DNA of 64,000 nt from Blautia pseudococcoides (GCF_001689125.2 NZ_CP015405.2:4160501-4224500), one strand, 5' to 3'. Shown: positions 41,489-51,086, numbered from the stretch's first letter. Program-made: numbers and translations. The notes: a model not told the origin generated them from the letters alone.

Positions 41489-42130
41489 TCAGCCGCCCAC
41501 CGCCAAAAGCAGATCCGAGAATGTATCCAGATCATAATCGGCCTTATTGCATTTTACCGCGTCACCCATGGCAGCGCAGTCCATATTCCCTGCTATAGCC
41601 GCCTCCAGACCGGACTGGGCATCTTCCACCACCAGACAGTCCTGTGGCTGCAGATTCAGGTACTCTGCAGCTTTCAGGAATACTTCCGGGTCGGGTTTGG
41701 AACGTGAAATATTATTGCCGTCTGAAACTGCATCAAAATATCCGTCCAGTCCCAGACGCTCCAATATAAATCCTGCATTCTTACTGGAGGAACCGATCGC
41801 CAGAAGAAGTCCCCTGCTTCTCAGTGTATCCAGTGTCTCTTTCACCTGCGGGTCCAGGTCATCGGTGGTCATATTTTTCAGAAGTTCACGATACAGGTCA
41901 TTTTTTTCCGCCGCATAGCGCACTTTCTCCTCCGGGGACATCTGACCATGATATTTTTCCAATATAATATCAAAACTCTCCATCCGGCTTACGCCCCTGA
42001 GTCTGTTGTTGATCTCCTGGTCAAAATAGATACCCAGCTTGTCAGCCAGTTTCTTCCATGCCTGGTAATGGTATTGGTCCGTATGGCAGATCACGCCGTC
42101 CAGGTCAAAAATAATTCCTTTATATTTCAT
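41489..42130 (-). CDS. pgmB: Beta-phosphoglucomutase
   Basis: A 213-residue HAD-superfamily phosphomutase converting beta-glucose 1-phosphate to glucose 6-phosphate. FDLDGVICHTDQYHYQAWK carries the nucleophile Asp9 and acid/base Asp11, with the His and Trp positions of the PgmB cap. RLRGVSRMESFDIIL is the hinge and cap loop, GSSSKNAGFILERLGL is HAD motif II, and SKPDPEVFLKAAEYLNLQPQDCLVVEDAQSG is the motif III/IV region. The gene lies ten bases after the GH65 phosphorylase, whose beta-glucose 1-phosphate product it would use. Confidence 0.93.
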   Translation of the reverse strand: MKYKGIIFDLDGVICHTDQYHYQAWKKLADKLGIYFDQEINNRLRGVSRMESFDIILEKYHGQMSPEEKVRYAAEKNDLYRELLKNMTTDDLDPQVKETLDTLRSRGLLLAIGSSSKNAGFILERLGLDGYFDAVSDGNNISRSKPDPEVFLKAAEYLNLQPQDCLVVEDAQSGLEAAIAGNMDCAAMGDAVKCNKADYDLDTFSDLLLAVGG

Positions 42131-42140
42131 GGTTTTCTCC

Positions 42141-44426
42141 TTATCTCTTGATCTCGATAATATCCTTCAGTGTATATTTTGTGCCGAACACGGTAATCTC
42201 CCTGGGTTCCCCTTTTTCCAGGGTAAACACGGTCTTCTCTTTCTCCACACAGACCTGGATGTGGCTTCCCCGGTATCTGATCTTGAACGTATAGGATTTC
42301 CATTTATCAGGAAGCACCGGAGCAAAACAGATACCTGACTCTTTCAGCCGCAGGCCGCCGAAGCCATACACCACAGCCATATAATTCCCCCCCATATTAG
42401 CAGTGTGGATACCATCCTTTGTATTATGGTGCAGATTGAACAAATCCAGTTTTGCACTGTCACCGAAATAATCGTAGGCCTTATCCTTCAACCCCAGTTT
42501 TGATGCCACAATGCTGAAAATACATGTGGACAGGGAGGAGTCATGTGTAGTCACTTTCTCATAGTAGGCGAAGGATTTGCCGATAGTCTCCAAATCCTGC
42601 GCATCCTCATAGATAAAATGTGCCAGCACGGTATCTGCCTGTTTGCAGACCTGATAACGGTATAGGCAGAGAGGATGATAATGGAGAAGCAGGGGGAACT
42701 TGTCTGCAGGTGTTCCCTTGATATCCCACACTTCTTTTTGAAGGAAAGAATCATCCTGGGGATTAATCCCGGTCTCCGGGTCATAAGGCAGATACATCTG
42801 CTCTTCCGCCTTTTTGAACTCCGCGATCTCCTCCGGTCTCAGTCCGATCTTCTCAGCCACGGACGCGAGTTTACCCGCCTCACTCAGCAGTTCATAAAAC
42901 CTTACCGCCCAATGGAGATTATACTGGGCTCCGGCGTTGGTGTAATAGTTGTTGTTTACCAGACAGGTGTATTCGTCCGGACCGGTCACATCATTGATAT
43001 GGAATTTTCCCCTGTGGAAATTTCCCGCATCCATCCAAAGTCTGGCAGTTTCAAAAATAATCTCGGCGCCCTTCTCTGCCATCAGATCCAAATCCCCTGT
43101 TGCCAGATAATAGTCCACCACCGCATAGGCTATATCCCCGTCAATATGGTACTGGGCGGAACCTGCCGGGAAAAATCCGGAACACTCGGAACCTGAGATC
43201 GTCCTCCATGGATAGAGCGCTCCCTTTCTGTGTCCCATAATTCTGGCATTCTCCCTTGCAGCATCCAGAATGCTGTACCTGTATGCGATCAGACTGGCAG
43301 ATATCTCCGGATTGGTCAAGGTAAAGAACGGCTGCATATACATCTCTGTATCCCAGAAATAATGCCCCTCATACCCCTCACCGGAAAGTCCCTTGGCCGC
43401 TATATTGCTGTGTTCATCCCTGCCTGCTGACTGAAGGAGCTGGTAAAGATTGTACCTGACAGCAACCGCCAGGTCATCGTCCCCCTCAATATCCAGTGCC
43501 GACTGTGCCCAGAATTCGTCCAGGTATTGCCTCTGCTGCCTGTACCATTCCTCCAGACTGACAGACAATGCCTTTTCCATGGTTTTCTCTGCTTCCTGCC
43601 TGCAGTTTTCATATCTGAGAGAATCTGTGAATACCGTATACTTGATCAGACGGACACTCTCCCCTTCTCCCACACCGGTTCTCATTGTCCGGGTGATACA
43701 GTGCCCGTTTTGTACGGATTCCTCCTGAACGCCAGAACCGTTTCTACAGTCCAGCACATCCTTTACCGCCGTACATACTGTAAGTCCGGAGGTAACTGTC
43801 TCTGTAACCAGATACGACACGCCCTCTTTCATATCCGCGCTTATGGGACGCAGATGTTGAAAGCTCTCACCAGCCACCCTTGGGTCATTGGGATTACAGT
43901 AATTTTTCACATCCCCGTTATGTACGGATATAAACTCCAGCGTTCCGCTGAAATTCAGTGCCTCCACTTCGTACGATATGGTAAACAGCGGAAGAAGCAG
44001 AAATGAGGTCATTCTCCTGATGGTGATCCCGACTCTGTGTCCTTTTGGGGAACACCAAACTGCCTGCCTCTGTGTGTAACCGTTCTGCATATCCAGGCTG
44101 CGGCTGCTCTGCTCCACCGTGCCGTCAAACATACTGAATGTGTCCCCCTCAATACGCAGATAAATGGTCTGGGTATCTGCCACGTTGAGCATAGTCTGCT
44201 TTTCCTCTGCCAGTCCGCAGAGCTTTTCCGCCTGAGACATTTCTGCTATGTCATAAAAGCCGTTGATATAAGATCCCCGGATCGTGTCATACCCCCTGGC
44301 ATAACCCTCCTCAAAATCAGAACGGATCCCAATATAACCATTGGCATTATGGAAAACTGTCTCATTTAAAAGACACTGCTCATTGGCAAGTCCCATGTTC
44401 TCAATCTGGTAAACCCATTTATTCAT
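42141..44426 (-). CDS. Glycoside hydrolase family 65 disaccharide phosphorylase (maltose/kojibiose type)
   Basis: A 761-residue GH65 inverting phosphorylase. The general acid is Glu485 in VTGPDEYT. GLSGEGYEGHYFWDTEMY at about 346-363 and HHNTKDGIHTANMGGNY-like segments near residue 670 bind sugar and phosphate. The enzyme splits an alpha-glucobiose with phosphate to glucose and beta-glucose 1-phosphate, and pgmB follows directly. The exact disaccharide (maltose, kojibiose, nigerose or trehalose) cannot be set by eye. Its promoter carries the same operator as the isomaltoside operon, which links it to alpha-glucan use. Start ATG at 44426. Confidence 0.92.
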   Translation of the reverse strand: MNKWVYQIENMGLANEQCLLNETVFHNANGYIGIRSDFEEGYARGYDTIRGSYINGFYDIAEMSQAEKLCGLAEEKQTMLNVADTQTIYLRIEGDTFSMFDGTVEQSSRSLDMQNGYTQRQAVWCSPKGHRVGITIRRMTSFLLLPLFTISYEVEALNFSGTLEFISVHNGDVKNYCNPNDPRVAGESFQHLRPISADMKEGVSYLVTETVTSGLTVCTAVKDVLDCRNGSGVQEESVQNGHCITRTMRTGVGEGESVRLIKYTVFTDSLRYENCRQEAEKTMEKALSVSLEEWYRQQRQYLDEFWAQSALDIEGDDDLAVAVRYNLYQLLQSAGRDEHSNIAAKGLSGEGYEGHYFWDTEMYMQPFFTLTNPEISASLIAYRYSILDAARENARIMGHRKGALYPWRTISGSECSGFFPAGSAQYHIDGDIAYAVVDYYLATGDLDLMAEKGAEIIFETARLWMDAGNFHRGKFHINDVTGPDEYTCLVNNNYYTNAGAQYNLHWAVRFYELLSEAGKLASVAEKIGLRPEEIAEFKKAEEQMYLPYDPETGINPQDDSFLQKEVWDIKGTPADKFPLLLHYHPLCLYRYQVCKQADTVLAHFIYEDAQDLETIGKSFAYYEKVTTHDSSLSTCIFSIVASKLGLKDKAYDYFGDSAKLDLFNLHHNTKDGIHTANMGGNYMAVVYGFGGLRLKESGICFAPVLPDKWKSYTFKIRYRGSHIQVCVEKEKTVFTLEKGEPREITVFGTKYTLKDIIEIKR

Positions 44427-44477
44427 TCTTTTCTTCCTTTCTTCTATCCGCTTTGGAGCTGCTCTTTTCTAGTCATC

Positions 44478-44506
44478 ATTCTAGCAACAACCTTTTTTAA
44501 TTTCAA
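44478..44506 (-). promoter_or_regulatory. Promoter of the GH65/pgmB operon
   Basis: On the minus strand TTGAAA (44501-44506) and TAGAAT (44478-44483) are separated by 17 bases, about 50 bases from the start codon. Confidence 0.75.
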
Positions 44507-44507
44507 T

Positions 44508-44523
44508 GGTTTTATGCAACACC
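44508..44523. promoter_or_regulatory. LacI-type operator at the GH65 promoter
   Basis: GGTTTTATGCAACACC lies one base upstream of the -35. It is a hybrid of the two operators at 27224 and 27287, two mismatches from each, which suggests the same LacI-family regulator. Confidence 0.6.
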
Positions 44524-44675
44524 ATTAAATTACATAATAACTTTATTTTTGTTTGGACAGATTGACTAATAGCACCACCTAAATTGTACGGTTTTTATAA
44601 ATAAAACACATATTTCCACTACCGGATCATCCACTTATTATCTTTTATCCGTTCTATCAGATAAAACTAATTAAA

Positions 44676-44704
44676 TTGCTTTTTTACCTTTTATCCACTA
44701 TACT
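44676..44704 (+). promoter_or_regulatory. Promoter of the hybrid histidine kinase gene
   Basis: TTGCTT (44676-44681) and TATACT (44699-44704) are separated by 17 bases, 45 bases upstream of the ATG. The rest of the 322-bp divergent region (44427-44748) holds the GH65 promoter and operator; I see nothing else in it. Confidence 0.6.
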
Positions 44705-44748
44705 TATACATATAGCTTCTATAAAACAATAAGCCGGGAGGGCACATA

Positions 44749-47592
44749 ATGAAAAGATTTCTTGCCTTGCTGCTGAGCATTATCCTACTTTTTTCCATAT
44801 CCTCACCCGTTTATGCCAAAGAGCCGCGTAAAGTTACCGTCGCCTTTCCCATACTGACTGACAGCCGTCTCTATATTGTCAATGAAGACGGAAGTCTTGA
44901 GGGCATGATGTACGAATATTTTGAAAATCTGGGAAAATGTGCGGGATGGGATATCCAGTATGTAGTGGATGAGATAGCGGTACTGTTCGACCGTTTCAAT
45001 AACGGTGATATTGATATCATGGGAACCACCAGTTATCTGGACTCTATGATTGAATATGCGGATTATCCTTCTATTTCCAGCGGTTTTGACTATACCTGCC
45101 TGGTTGTAAAAAACGACAACACAGACATCACATCAGGAGACCTGACTTCTCTTAACAATAAGTCCGTGGCTATTACAGAAATGCAGGCAGAGAACGGAAA
45201 AAAGGAGATGGTGGAGGACTTCTGTGAAAGCAATCAGATTCAAATGGATATAAAAATATATGCCTCCAAGGATGACTACGAAAGCGCCCTGCAAGATGGG
45301 GAAGCGGATATGATGCTGACCGGAAGCGCTGCCCGGGGCAACAACATGCGGATAGTCACCCGTTTTGCAGATTCCCCCTATTACACCATTGTATCCAAAG
45401 GTAAACCGGATATTCTGCGGGAGCTCAATGCCGCGCTGTATACTATGCATGCCATGTCACAAAATTATGTAAATAAATTAGAAAACAAATATATGAACGG
45501 AGATTCCAGTCTTTCAAATGCGTTCACTGCTGAGGAGAAGAATTATCTCAAAGAAAAAGGTTCCCTTACAGTGGTCCTGCCCAGGACATCATACGGAGCT
45601 GTGGATAATCTGGGTGAGAAAGGGAATTATACTTGTCTGGACGCGGATATCGCGGAGTATTTCTGTGAAAAGATCGGTGTTTCCGTTGATTATGTGGTGG
45701 CAGACAACACGGAGGATGCCGTTCAGATGATAAAAGAGCAGAAAGCAGATTTTCTGCCTGTCATGACAGCACTGCCGGGCAGTGAGGACACCTACGAAGA
45801 TTTGCAGCTATTTTCCTATAATACCCCTGAACAGATGCGTATCACCGCCAATCCCTCCTCAAACAAACCTGTACTTGTGCTGCCCAAGTATGAGCATGAG
45901 ATACTGGAGGACAATGCCATACTGGACAGTTATGAAAAGGTACTGTACTGCGATTCTGCGTCTGACTGTCTGAAATACGTTGCTGACGGCACTGCCACAG
46001 AGACCATATTGAACAGCTTTGCCTCCCAGTATCTCCTCATGGTAAACAGTTACCCAAACCTTACCATCGCACCAACCGATTTGAAGCTTACTTCCATGAC
46101 CCTGGCCGCACCAGCATCTGCCGATACGAATCTTCTCACCCTTCTGGAAAAAGCAGTGCTGAATATGGATTCCTCAGCCATTGATGATATTGTTTATCAG
46201 CGCATGATCACAGAACAGACCAACGCTTCCGTGACTTTATCAACATTCTTTAAAAAGCATGTGATTCCCATAACCTTGATCCTACTGGCTGTGATTGTAT
46301 TTATCCTGTCCTGTATTGCTTTTGTGGTGATCTCACGCATACGACAGAAAAGTATGCAGGATACACTGGTGGAAAGAGAACGAAACGAGAAGGAACTGAG
46401 CCGTGCTCTGGAACTGGCCAATGTGGCAACTGAAGCCAAGACAAGATTTTTGTCCAATGTCTCCCATGAGATGAGGACACCCTTAAATGGAATTCTGGGA
46501 ATGATCACACTGATGCAGAACGAAAACTCCCCGGAAAAAAACAAAGACCATCTGGAAAAGGCCAGAATCTCCTGCAGCCAGCTTCTTTCCCTAATTAACT
46601 CTGTGCTGGACATGTCCCGGATTGAAAGCGGCAGGGAGACCTTGTCCCCGGAAACTTTCCGTATGTCCACTGTTTTGGAGGAACTGCGGGCCATGCTCAG
46701 TATACAGGCGGAATCCAGAAATATTAATATGGATATCAACGGCGTCTCCATGCCTGACAGAATTTTGTTGGGAGACTGCGTTAAATTAAAACAAATACTG
46801 TCGAATGTGATCATGAATGCCATTAAATTCACGCCCGAAGGAGGGCAGATCACACTGACAGCAAAAGAAAAGGGGACAAACGAAACCGGCGAACTCCTCT
46901 ATTTATTTGCATGCAGGGACAACGGCATTGGCATGACCAGAGAATTCATGGATACCATGTTTCAGCCATTTACCCGCTCAGAGGAAGCAGATAAAATGCA
47001 GATCAGCGGAACCGGCCTGGGTCTGTCTGTGATCAAAGGCCTTGTGGATTTAATGCACGGCACCATAGACGTGGACAGCCAAAAGGGAGAAGGATCTGTC
47101 TTCCGGATCATCCTGCCCTTCCCGGAAGGACATAACACCGTGGAAGATACCACATTAGCGGCAGGAGACAAACAGGAATCTGCAGACCTGTCTGCGATGC
47201 TGGAGGGTAAGCGGGTTCTTATCACAGAGGACAATGAACTGAATCTGGAGATCACAGAACAGTTCCTGGAGATCATGGGCGTTGTATCTGATTCCGCTCA
47301 TGACGGCGTTGAGGCGGTGGACATTTTCTCCTCTTCCTCCCCAGGTTCCTTTGACGCCATTCTCATGGATATCCAGATGCCCAGAATGAACGGATATGAG
47401 GCAGCAAAGGCTATACGCAGCCTTCCCCGCAAAGATGCCTGCTCGGTACCCATTATCGCTATCACGGCTAACGCCTTCAGGGAAGACATGGAGAAAGCCC
47501 TCTCCTGCGGCATGGATGACCATCTTGCCAAGCCAGTGGATTTGAATAAACTGCAGGATATTCTTATAAAATACTGCTGCAGACAAGATTAA
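44749..47592 (+). CDS. Hybrid sensor histidine kinase with two extracellular SBP_bac_3-type sensor domains
   Basis: A 947-residue BvgS/EvgS-like kinase. A signal peptide (1-23, ending VYAKEP) leads to two tandem type 3 solute-binding domains (about 28-245 and 265-490). One membrane segment follows at 504-529, then a HisKA domain with His573 in SNVSHEMRTPLNG. The ATPase domain has NVIMNAIKFTPEGG, DNGIGM and GTGLGLS, and the C-terminal receiver has phospho-acceptor Asp874 in ILMDIQMP and the conserved Lys in LAKP. There is no HPt or output domain and no adjacent response regulator, so its target is elsewhere. It probably senses an amino acid or similar small ligand. GGGAGGGCACATA precedes the ATG. 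Confidence 0.92.
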   Translation: MKRFLALLLSIILLFSISSPVYAKEPRKVTVAFPILTDSRLYIVNEDGSLEGMMYEYFENLGKCAGWDIQYVVDEIAVLFDRFNNGDIDIMGTTSYLDSMIEYADYPSISSGFDYTCLVVKNDNTDITSGDLTSLNNKSVAITEMQAENGKKEMVEDFCESNQIQMDIKIYASKDDYESALQDGEADMMLTGSAARGNNMRIVTRFADSPYYTIVSKGKPDILRELNAALYTMHAMSQNYVNKLENKYMNGDSSLSNAFTAEEKNYLKEKGSLTVVLPRTSYGAVDNLGEKGNYTCLDADIAEYFCEKIGVSVDYVVADNTEDAVQMIKEQKADFLPVMTALPGSEDTYEDLQLFSYNTPEQMRITANPSSNKPVLVLPKYEHEILEDNAILDSYEKVLYCDSASDCLKYVADGTATETILNSFASQYLLMVNSYPNLTIAPTDLKLTSMTLAAPASADTNLLTLLEKAVLNMDSSAIDDIVYQRMITEQTNASVTLSTFFKKHVIPITLILLAVIVFILSCIAFVVISRIRQKSMQDTLVERERNEKELSRALELANVATEAKTRFLSNVSHEMRTPLNGILGMITLMQNENSPEKNKDHLEKARISCSQLLSLINSVLDMSRIESGRETLSPETFRMSTVLEELRAMLSIQAESRNINMDINGVSMPDRILLGDCVKLKQILSNVIMNAIKFTPEGGQITLTAKEKGTNETGELLYLFACRDNGIGMTREFMDTMFQPFTRSEEADKMQISGTGLGLSVIKGLVDLMHGTIDVDSQKGEGSVFRIILPFPEGHNTVEDTTLAAGDKQESADLSAMLEGKRVLITEDNELNLEITEQFLEIMGVVSDSAHDGVEAVDIFSSSSPGSFDAILMDIQMPRMNGYEAAKAIRSLPRKDACSVPIIAITANAFREDMEKALSCGMDDHLAKPVDLNKLQDILIKYCCRQD

Positions 47593-47596
47593 AAAA

Positions 47597-47630
47597 CAGG
47601 TCCCGTGCATTTCGCGGGACCTGCCTTTTT
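47597..47630. terminator. Bidirectional terminator between histidine kinase and hemolysin III genes
   Basis: CAGGTCCCG and CGGGACCTG form a 9-bp stem with T5 on the plus side and T6 on the minus side (47591-47596). It lies between convergent stop codons. Confidence 0.85.
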
Positions 47631-48291
47631 ATACCGGCATGGGAAGAACAAAGAAATACATAACAATAAAGTGACATAAACTGCCACCCATAACAAACAG
47701 GTGGAAAATCTCATGCGACCCGAAATATTTATGGTTCGCATTGAAGATGGGAAGCTTCAGCGCATAAATAATACCTCCCACTGTATATATGATCCCTCCT
47801 GCCAAAAGCCAGCCAAAGCCTGCCGGTGACAATGCTTTTACAATGGGTACAAAGGCAAACACACAGAGCCATCCCATTGCAATGTATATGACTGAAGAAA
47901 ACCATTTTGGACAGGTGATCCAGCAGGCTTTGATCAGGATTCCCACAATGGCCACTAACCACACCGCGGTGCAGAGAATGGTACCTGTTTTTCCGTGGAG
48001 TACGATCAGACAGATCGGTGTATAGCTTCCTGCTATGAGAATAAAAATCATCATATGGTCCATCTTGCGCAGACGCCGGTTTACCTTTTCCGTGGAATCT
48101 ACCGTGTGGTAAATGGTACTGGCCGCGTATAAAAGTATCATGCTCAGCATAAAAATACTCATTGCAATTATATGGATACTGTCCGGCTCCCTGGCTGATC
48201 GGATCAACAGTGGTGCCGCCGCCAGAACTGCCATCACCCATCCTATAAAATGTGTGATCGCGCTGCCCGGTTCTTTGATTTTCAGTTTCAT
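47629..48291 (-). CDS. Hemolysin III family (YqfA/TrhA-like) membrane protein
   Basis: A 220-residue protein with seven predicted membrane segments and the family motifs: GSAITHFIGWVMAV near the N-terminus, YAASTIYHTVDSTEKVNRRLRKMDH in the first half, and FGSHEIFHLFVMGGSLCHFIVMYFFV at the C-terminus. The conserved His and Asp residues could bind metal, as in the related progestin/adipoQ receptor family. Despite the name, its function in bacteria is mainly linked to membrane physiology. The 205-base region upstream (48292-48496) is AT-rich and shows nothing I can assign. Confidence 0.88.
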   Translation of the reverse strand: MKLKIKEPGSAITHFIGWVMAVLAAAPLLIRSAREPDSIHIIAMSIFMLSMILLYAASTIYHTVDSTEKVNRRLRKMDHMMIFILIAGSYTPICLIVLHGKTGTILCTAVWLVAIVGILIKACWITCPKWFSSVIYIAMGWLCVFAFVPIVKALSPAGFGWLLAGGIIYTVGGIIYALKLPIFNANHKYFGSHEIFHLFVMGGSLCHFIVMYFFVLPMPV

Positions 48292-48496
48292 AACATCACT
48301 CCTTACTTTAATTATGTATATAGTATATACTTTAGCTACATTTAGTATTCTTAAATATCACATGTAGTTTTAAATACTATGTTCTGATATTTACTATACT
48401 ACTACTCATTTCCTTATATTGCAACCCTTTTTTATAAATTTTTTCAAATCCCAGGTCAGCCAGAAGCCTGTGTACAGCAGATACCGTATGCATTCA

Positions 48497-50302
48497 TTAT
48501 GCCAGCCACAGATATTCATATGGCCCCAATACTATATTATCCCACAGGGGAACTGTTTTTCCCTGAATCAGATCATGAAGCTCCCAGGGAAGGCCAAACC
48601 AGTTCACAGCATTGCAGTTCACAGTCTGCCGCTCCTCGCTGAAGTTTGCCAGCACCAGCATCTTATCCTCCCTGTGAAATGCAAAGACAGCCTTATTTCC
48701 CGTATCAATGGGGATAGATGGAATATCCGAAGCAAATATACGGTTATCCTTTCTCACCTGGATCATCTCTTTGATACCGCTGAAAATAACTCCCTGCACA
48801 GTCCCCATATCATGTCTGTCTGCCGCCTTATCCCAATCCATAGGTGCACGATGCAGCCACCTGGAATCATGGGCAATGGTATGGTCTTTCTTATAGTCCC
48901 ACCAGTTCATGGTGCCAATCTCATCACCGCTGTAAAGAAGCGGTATGCCTGTATAAGAGATGATCATGCTGTTCAGAAGCAGGATCCTCTTGACCGCCAG
49001 TTCCAGTTTATACCTGTCCTTCTTTGCAAGGGCCTCCTCCAGACCGCACAGGGAAGCCATAGTGCCGCTGTTTCTGGCATCCAGAGTCTCAGGATTGAAC
49101 TCATATAATTCACCTTTTGCAAAGCTTCCCGGAAACTTCCCTTCCATGAACTGAATAATAAACTGTTTATGGGCCTCAGGGTCCATGCCCAGATCTTTGA
49201 TGATATCCTTCTCAAATCCCCATCCAATATCATCGTGGCATCTGGCATAATTGATCCATACCCCGTCCTTGGGCGTACCGTAATCAATTGACATGGAACG
49301 CTGCATCAGCCGCACATCCCTGGCAGCCAGAGAATTCCAAAGAAGCACCATCAGGGACGCATTATACATAATGTGGCATTCCTTCTCCTCCGGGGTACCG
49401 AAATACTTCACGATCTCATGGGGTTCCACAATAGCCTCACCCAAGAAGATAACAGAGGGGCATACCTCCTCTATGATCATCTCGTACATTTTCAGCAGTG
49501 TGTGCACCTGAGGCAGGTTCATGGATGAAGTCCCCAGCTCCTTCCACATATACGGTATGGCATCCAGCCTGAAAATATCAATCCCCTTATTGGCCAGTGT
49601 CAGAAGTACGTGGGCGATCCGGTTGAACACATTGGGATTTTTATAATTCAAATCCCACTGAAATTCATAGAAGCGTGTCATGACAAATTTTCCAATATCC
49701 TCATAATAAGTAAAGTTCTTAGGCGCCACTTGCGGGAAGATTTCCGTCAGAGTCTTCTCATACTCTGAGGGAATGCCGTAATTGTCGAACATGTAATACA
49801 TATCTTCATATCCCGGCTGGTTTTTCCTGGATTTCAGCGCCCACTCATGTTCCTTTGCGGTGTGGTTCAGAACAAAATCAATACAGGTACGGATCCCCTT
49901 TTTCTTCAGCCTGTCAATAACGTGTTCAAACTGCTCTGTAGTGCCGAATTTCTTATCCACGTTCAAATAATCAGACACCGCGTATCCGCCGTCATTCTGG
50001 CCCTCTCTGGACTGCAGAAGCGGCATAAAATGCACGTATGTCACTCCCAGGTCTGCCAGGTAATCAATTCTTTTCTCAAAATCGGACAGGTTTTCTGAGA
50101 ACTTGTCCAGATACAGCATCATCCCCACCATCTTCTCCGAGAGATACCAGTCATTCCCCTTTTTATCCTGCTTTTTCAGTGCAGTACTTCTGTCCGCCTT
50201 TGCAGTCTTCATAATTTCCATAAGCTGGTCATAGAAAAATTGGGTGATCCCATTCTCCCCGTACAGCCCAAAGTAATATGTGCGCAGTTTTTCCATGGAC
50301 AT
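48497..50302 (-). CDS. Amylosucrase-like glycoside hydrolase family 13 enzyme
   Basis: A 601-residue GH13 protein. FMPLLQSREGQNDGGYAVSDY, with its GGYAVSDY motif, matches amylosucrases and sucrose hydrolases of subfamily 4. The nucleophile is Asp247 in IFRLDAIP, the acid/base Glu289 in FLGEAIV, and Asp358 in ARCHDDIGW completes the triad. It is somewhat shorter than typical amylosucrases (about 630-650), lacking part of the N-terminal helical domain. Without a signal peptide it would act in the cytoplasm on sucrose or a related glucoside. Transglycosylation versus hydrolysis cannot be told by eye. A TATACT-type -10 lies upstream near 50355. Confidence 0.85.
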   Translation of the reverse strand: MSMEKLRTYYFGLYGENGITQFFYDQLMEIMKTAKADRSTALKKQDKKGNDWYLSEKMVGMMLYLDKFSENLSDFEKRIDYLADLGVTYVHFMPLLQSREGQNDGGYAVSDYLNVDKKFGTTEQFEHVIDRLKKKGIRTCIDFVLNHTAKEHEWALKSRKNQPGYEDMYYMFDNYGIPSEYEKTLTEIFPQVAPKNFTYYEDIGKFVMTRFYEFQWDLNYKNPNVFNRIAHVLLTLANKGIDIFRLDAIPYMWKELGTSSMNLPQVHTLLKMYEMIIEEVCPSVIFLGEAIVEPHEIVKYFGTPEEKECHIMYNASLMVLLWNSLAARDVRLMQRSMSIDYGTPKDGVWINYARCHDDIGWGFEKDIIKDLGMDPEAHKQFIIQFMEGKFPGSFAKGELYEFNPETLDARNSGTMASLCGLEEALAKKDRYKLELAVKRILLLNSMIISYTGIPLLYSGDEIGTMNWWDYKKDHTIAHDSRWLHRAPMDWDKAADRHDMGTVQGVIFSGIKEMIQVRKDNRIFASDIPSIPIDTGNKAVFAFHREDKMLVLANFSEERQTVNCNAVNWFGLPWELHDLIQGKTVPLWDNIVLGPYEYLWLA

Positions 50303-50424
50303 AGTCTTTTACTCCTTTCACACACCGGAAGCTGATTCCGTATTCTCTTGCTACAAGTATACAGGATAGACGGATTTCCCACAAGTCAAAAAGGCACCGC
50401 CAATCCATACACAGGCGATCCCTT

Positions 50425-50610
50425 TTACTCTTTGCTTTCTGTCATTATTCTGCTTTTCCATTTATTTTCTAAGTCCGGGCTGCGGGTTTCCTTGATCTTG
50501 AGCTCATCCTCACGGTCCGCATGTACCTGCATGACATTGGAATGCGCTGCGCTGATCAGCATTGCGCTGATAACAGATCTCGCATCGTAAATGCAGCTTC
50601 CGTATTTCAA
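50425..50610 (-). pseudogene. Gene remnant resembling the C-terminal part of an HPr-like phosphocarrier
   Basis: A 61-codon open stretch without an ATG and with no ribosome-binding site, touching the stop of the ROK remnant (TTGA overlap). The segment IYDARSVISAMLISAAHSN resembles the helix region of HPr that follows the regulatory Ser, and VMQVHADREDE its final strand. The N-terminal half with the phosphorylatable His is missing. The similarity is weak, so I treat it as a probable fragment left by a deletion. The rest of 50303-50606 shows no other gene. Confidence 0.3.
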
Positions 50611-51038
50611 ATTATGCTACCAACCACTATTTTGTCCTTCTCCAGGTGGTTTACCGCCACATCATACTGAAGAAGGTTGTTCACATCATTGTTCACATAT
50701 ACCGGAACTTCAAAATACTCCCTTATCTCAGCCGAAATATTCCTGTTATGAAATACAACCTCCCCTGCACTGTTTCTTATATTTGTAGTACAGATGACCG
50801 TTTCCTTATCATTTGAGACGGAGGAGGGAACACCGATGGATACAGCATCTATGTTCTCAATTCCGTTGGAAACCCTGTACTTCTCAATAATTTCACAGAG
50901 CTTCTTCACAGGGTTGTGGGCATTGGCAATGTAAAAGCTTTTGATGACAGAAGGATTCCTCATCTCATTTTCCGGGGTCACAGCCCCGATGCGGAGATTT
51001 GTCCCACCCAGATCAATGCCTATTATTACATTATTCAT
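50607..51038 (-). pseudogene. ROK-family sugar kinase, truncated after the N-terminal domain
   Basis: A 143-residue frame with the start of a ROK protein: VIIGIDLGGTNLRIGAV (ATP-binding loop), SIGVPSSVSNDKETV and YVNNDVNNLL (Asn-Asp of the active site). It stops at KDKIVVGSII, just before the GTGIG loop and the zinc motif GHxxxxxxxxxCxCGxxGCxE that every functional ROK kinase needs. Normal length is about 300 residues. The sequence after the stop does not continue the ROK fold in any frame I can see, so a deletion is more likely than a simple frameshift. Confidence 0.75.
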
Positions 51039-51060
51039 TCTCCACTTCTCTTCTTTCTTC

Positions 51061-51086
51061 GTAACTGTTCCGAATTTTCACAGTTA
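51061..51086. repeat. TAACTGT-N11-ACAGTTA hairpin related to the MITE-like left end
   Basis: GTAACTGTTC and TTCACAGTTAA flank an 8-base variable centre. The layout matches 27484-27510 with the same spacing. It abuts the stop codon of the downstream-strand ROK regulator. No target duplication is visible, so it may be a solo end. Confidence 0.5.
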
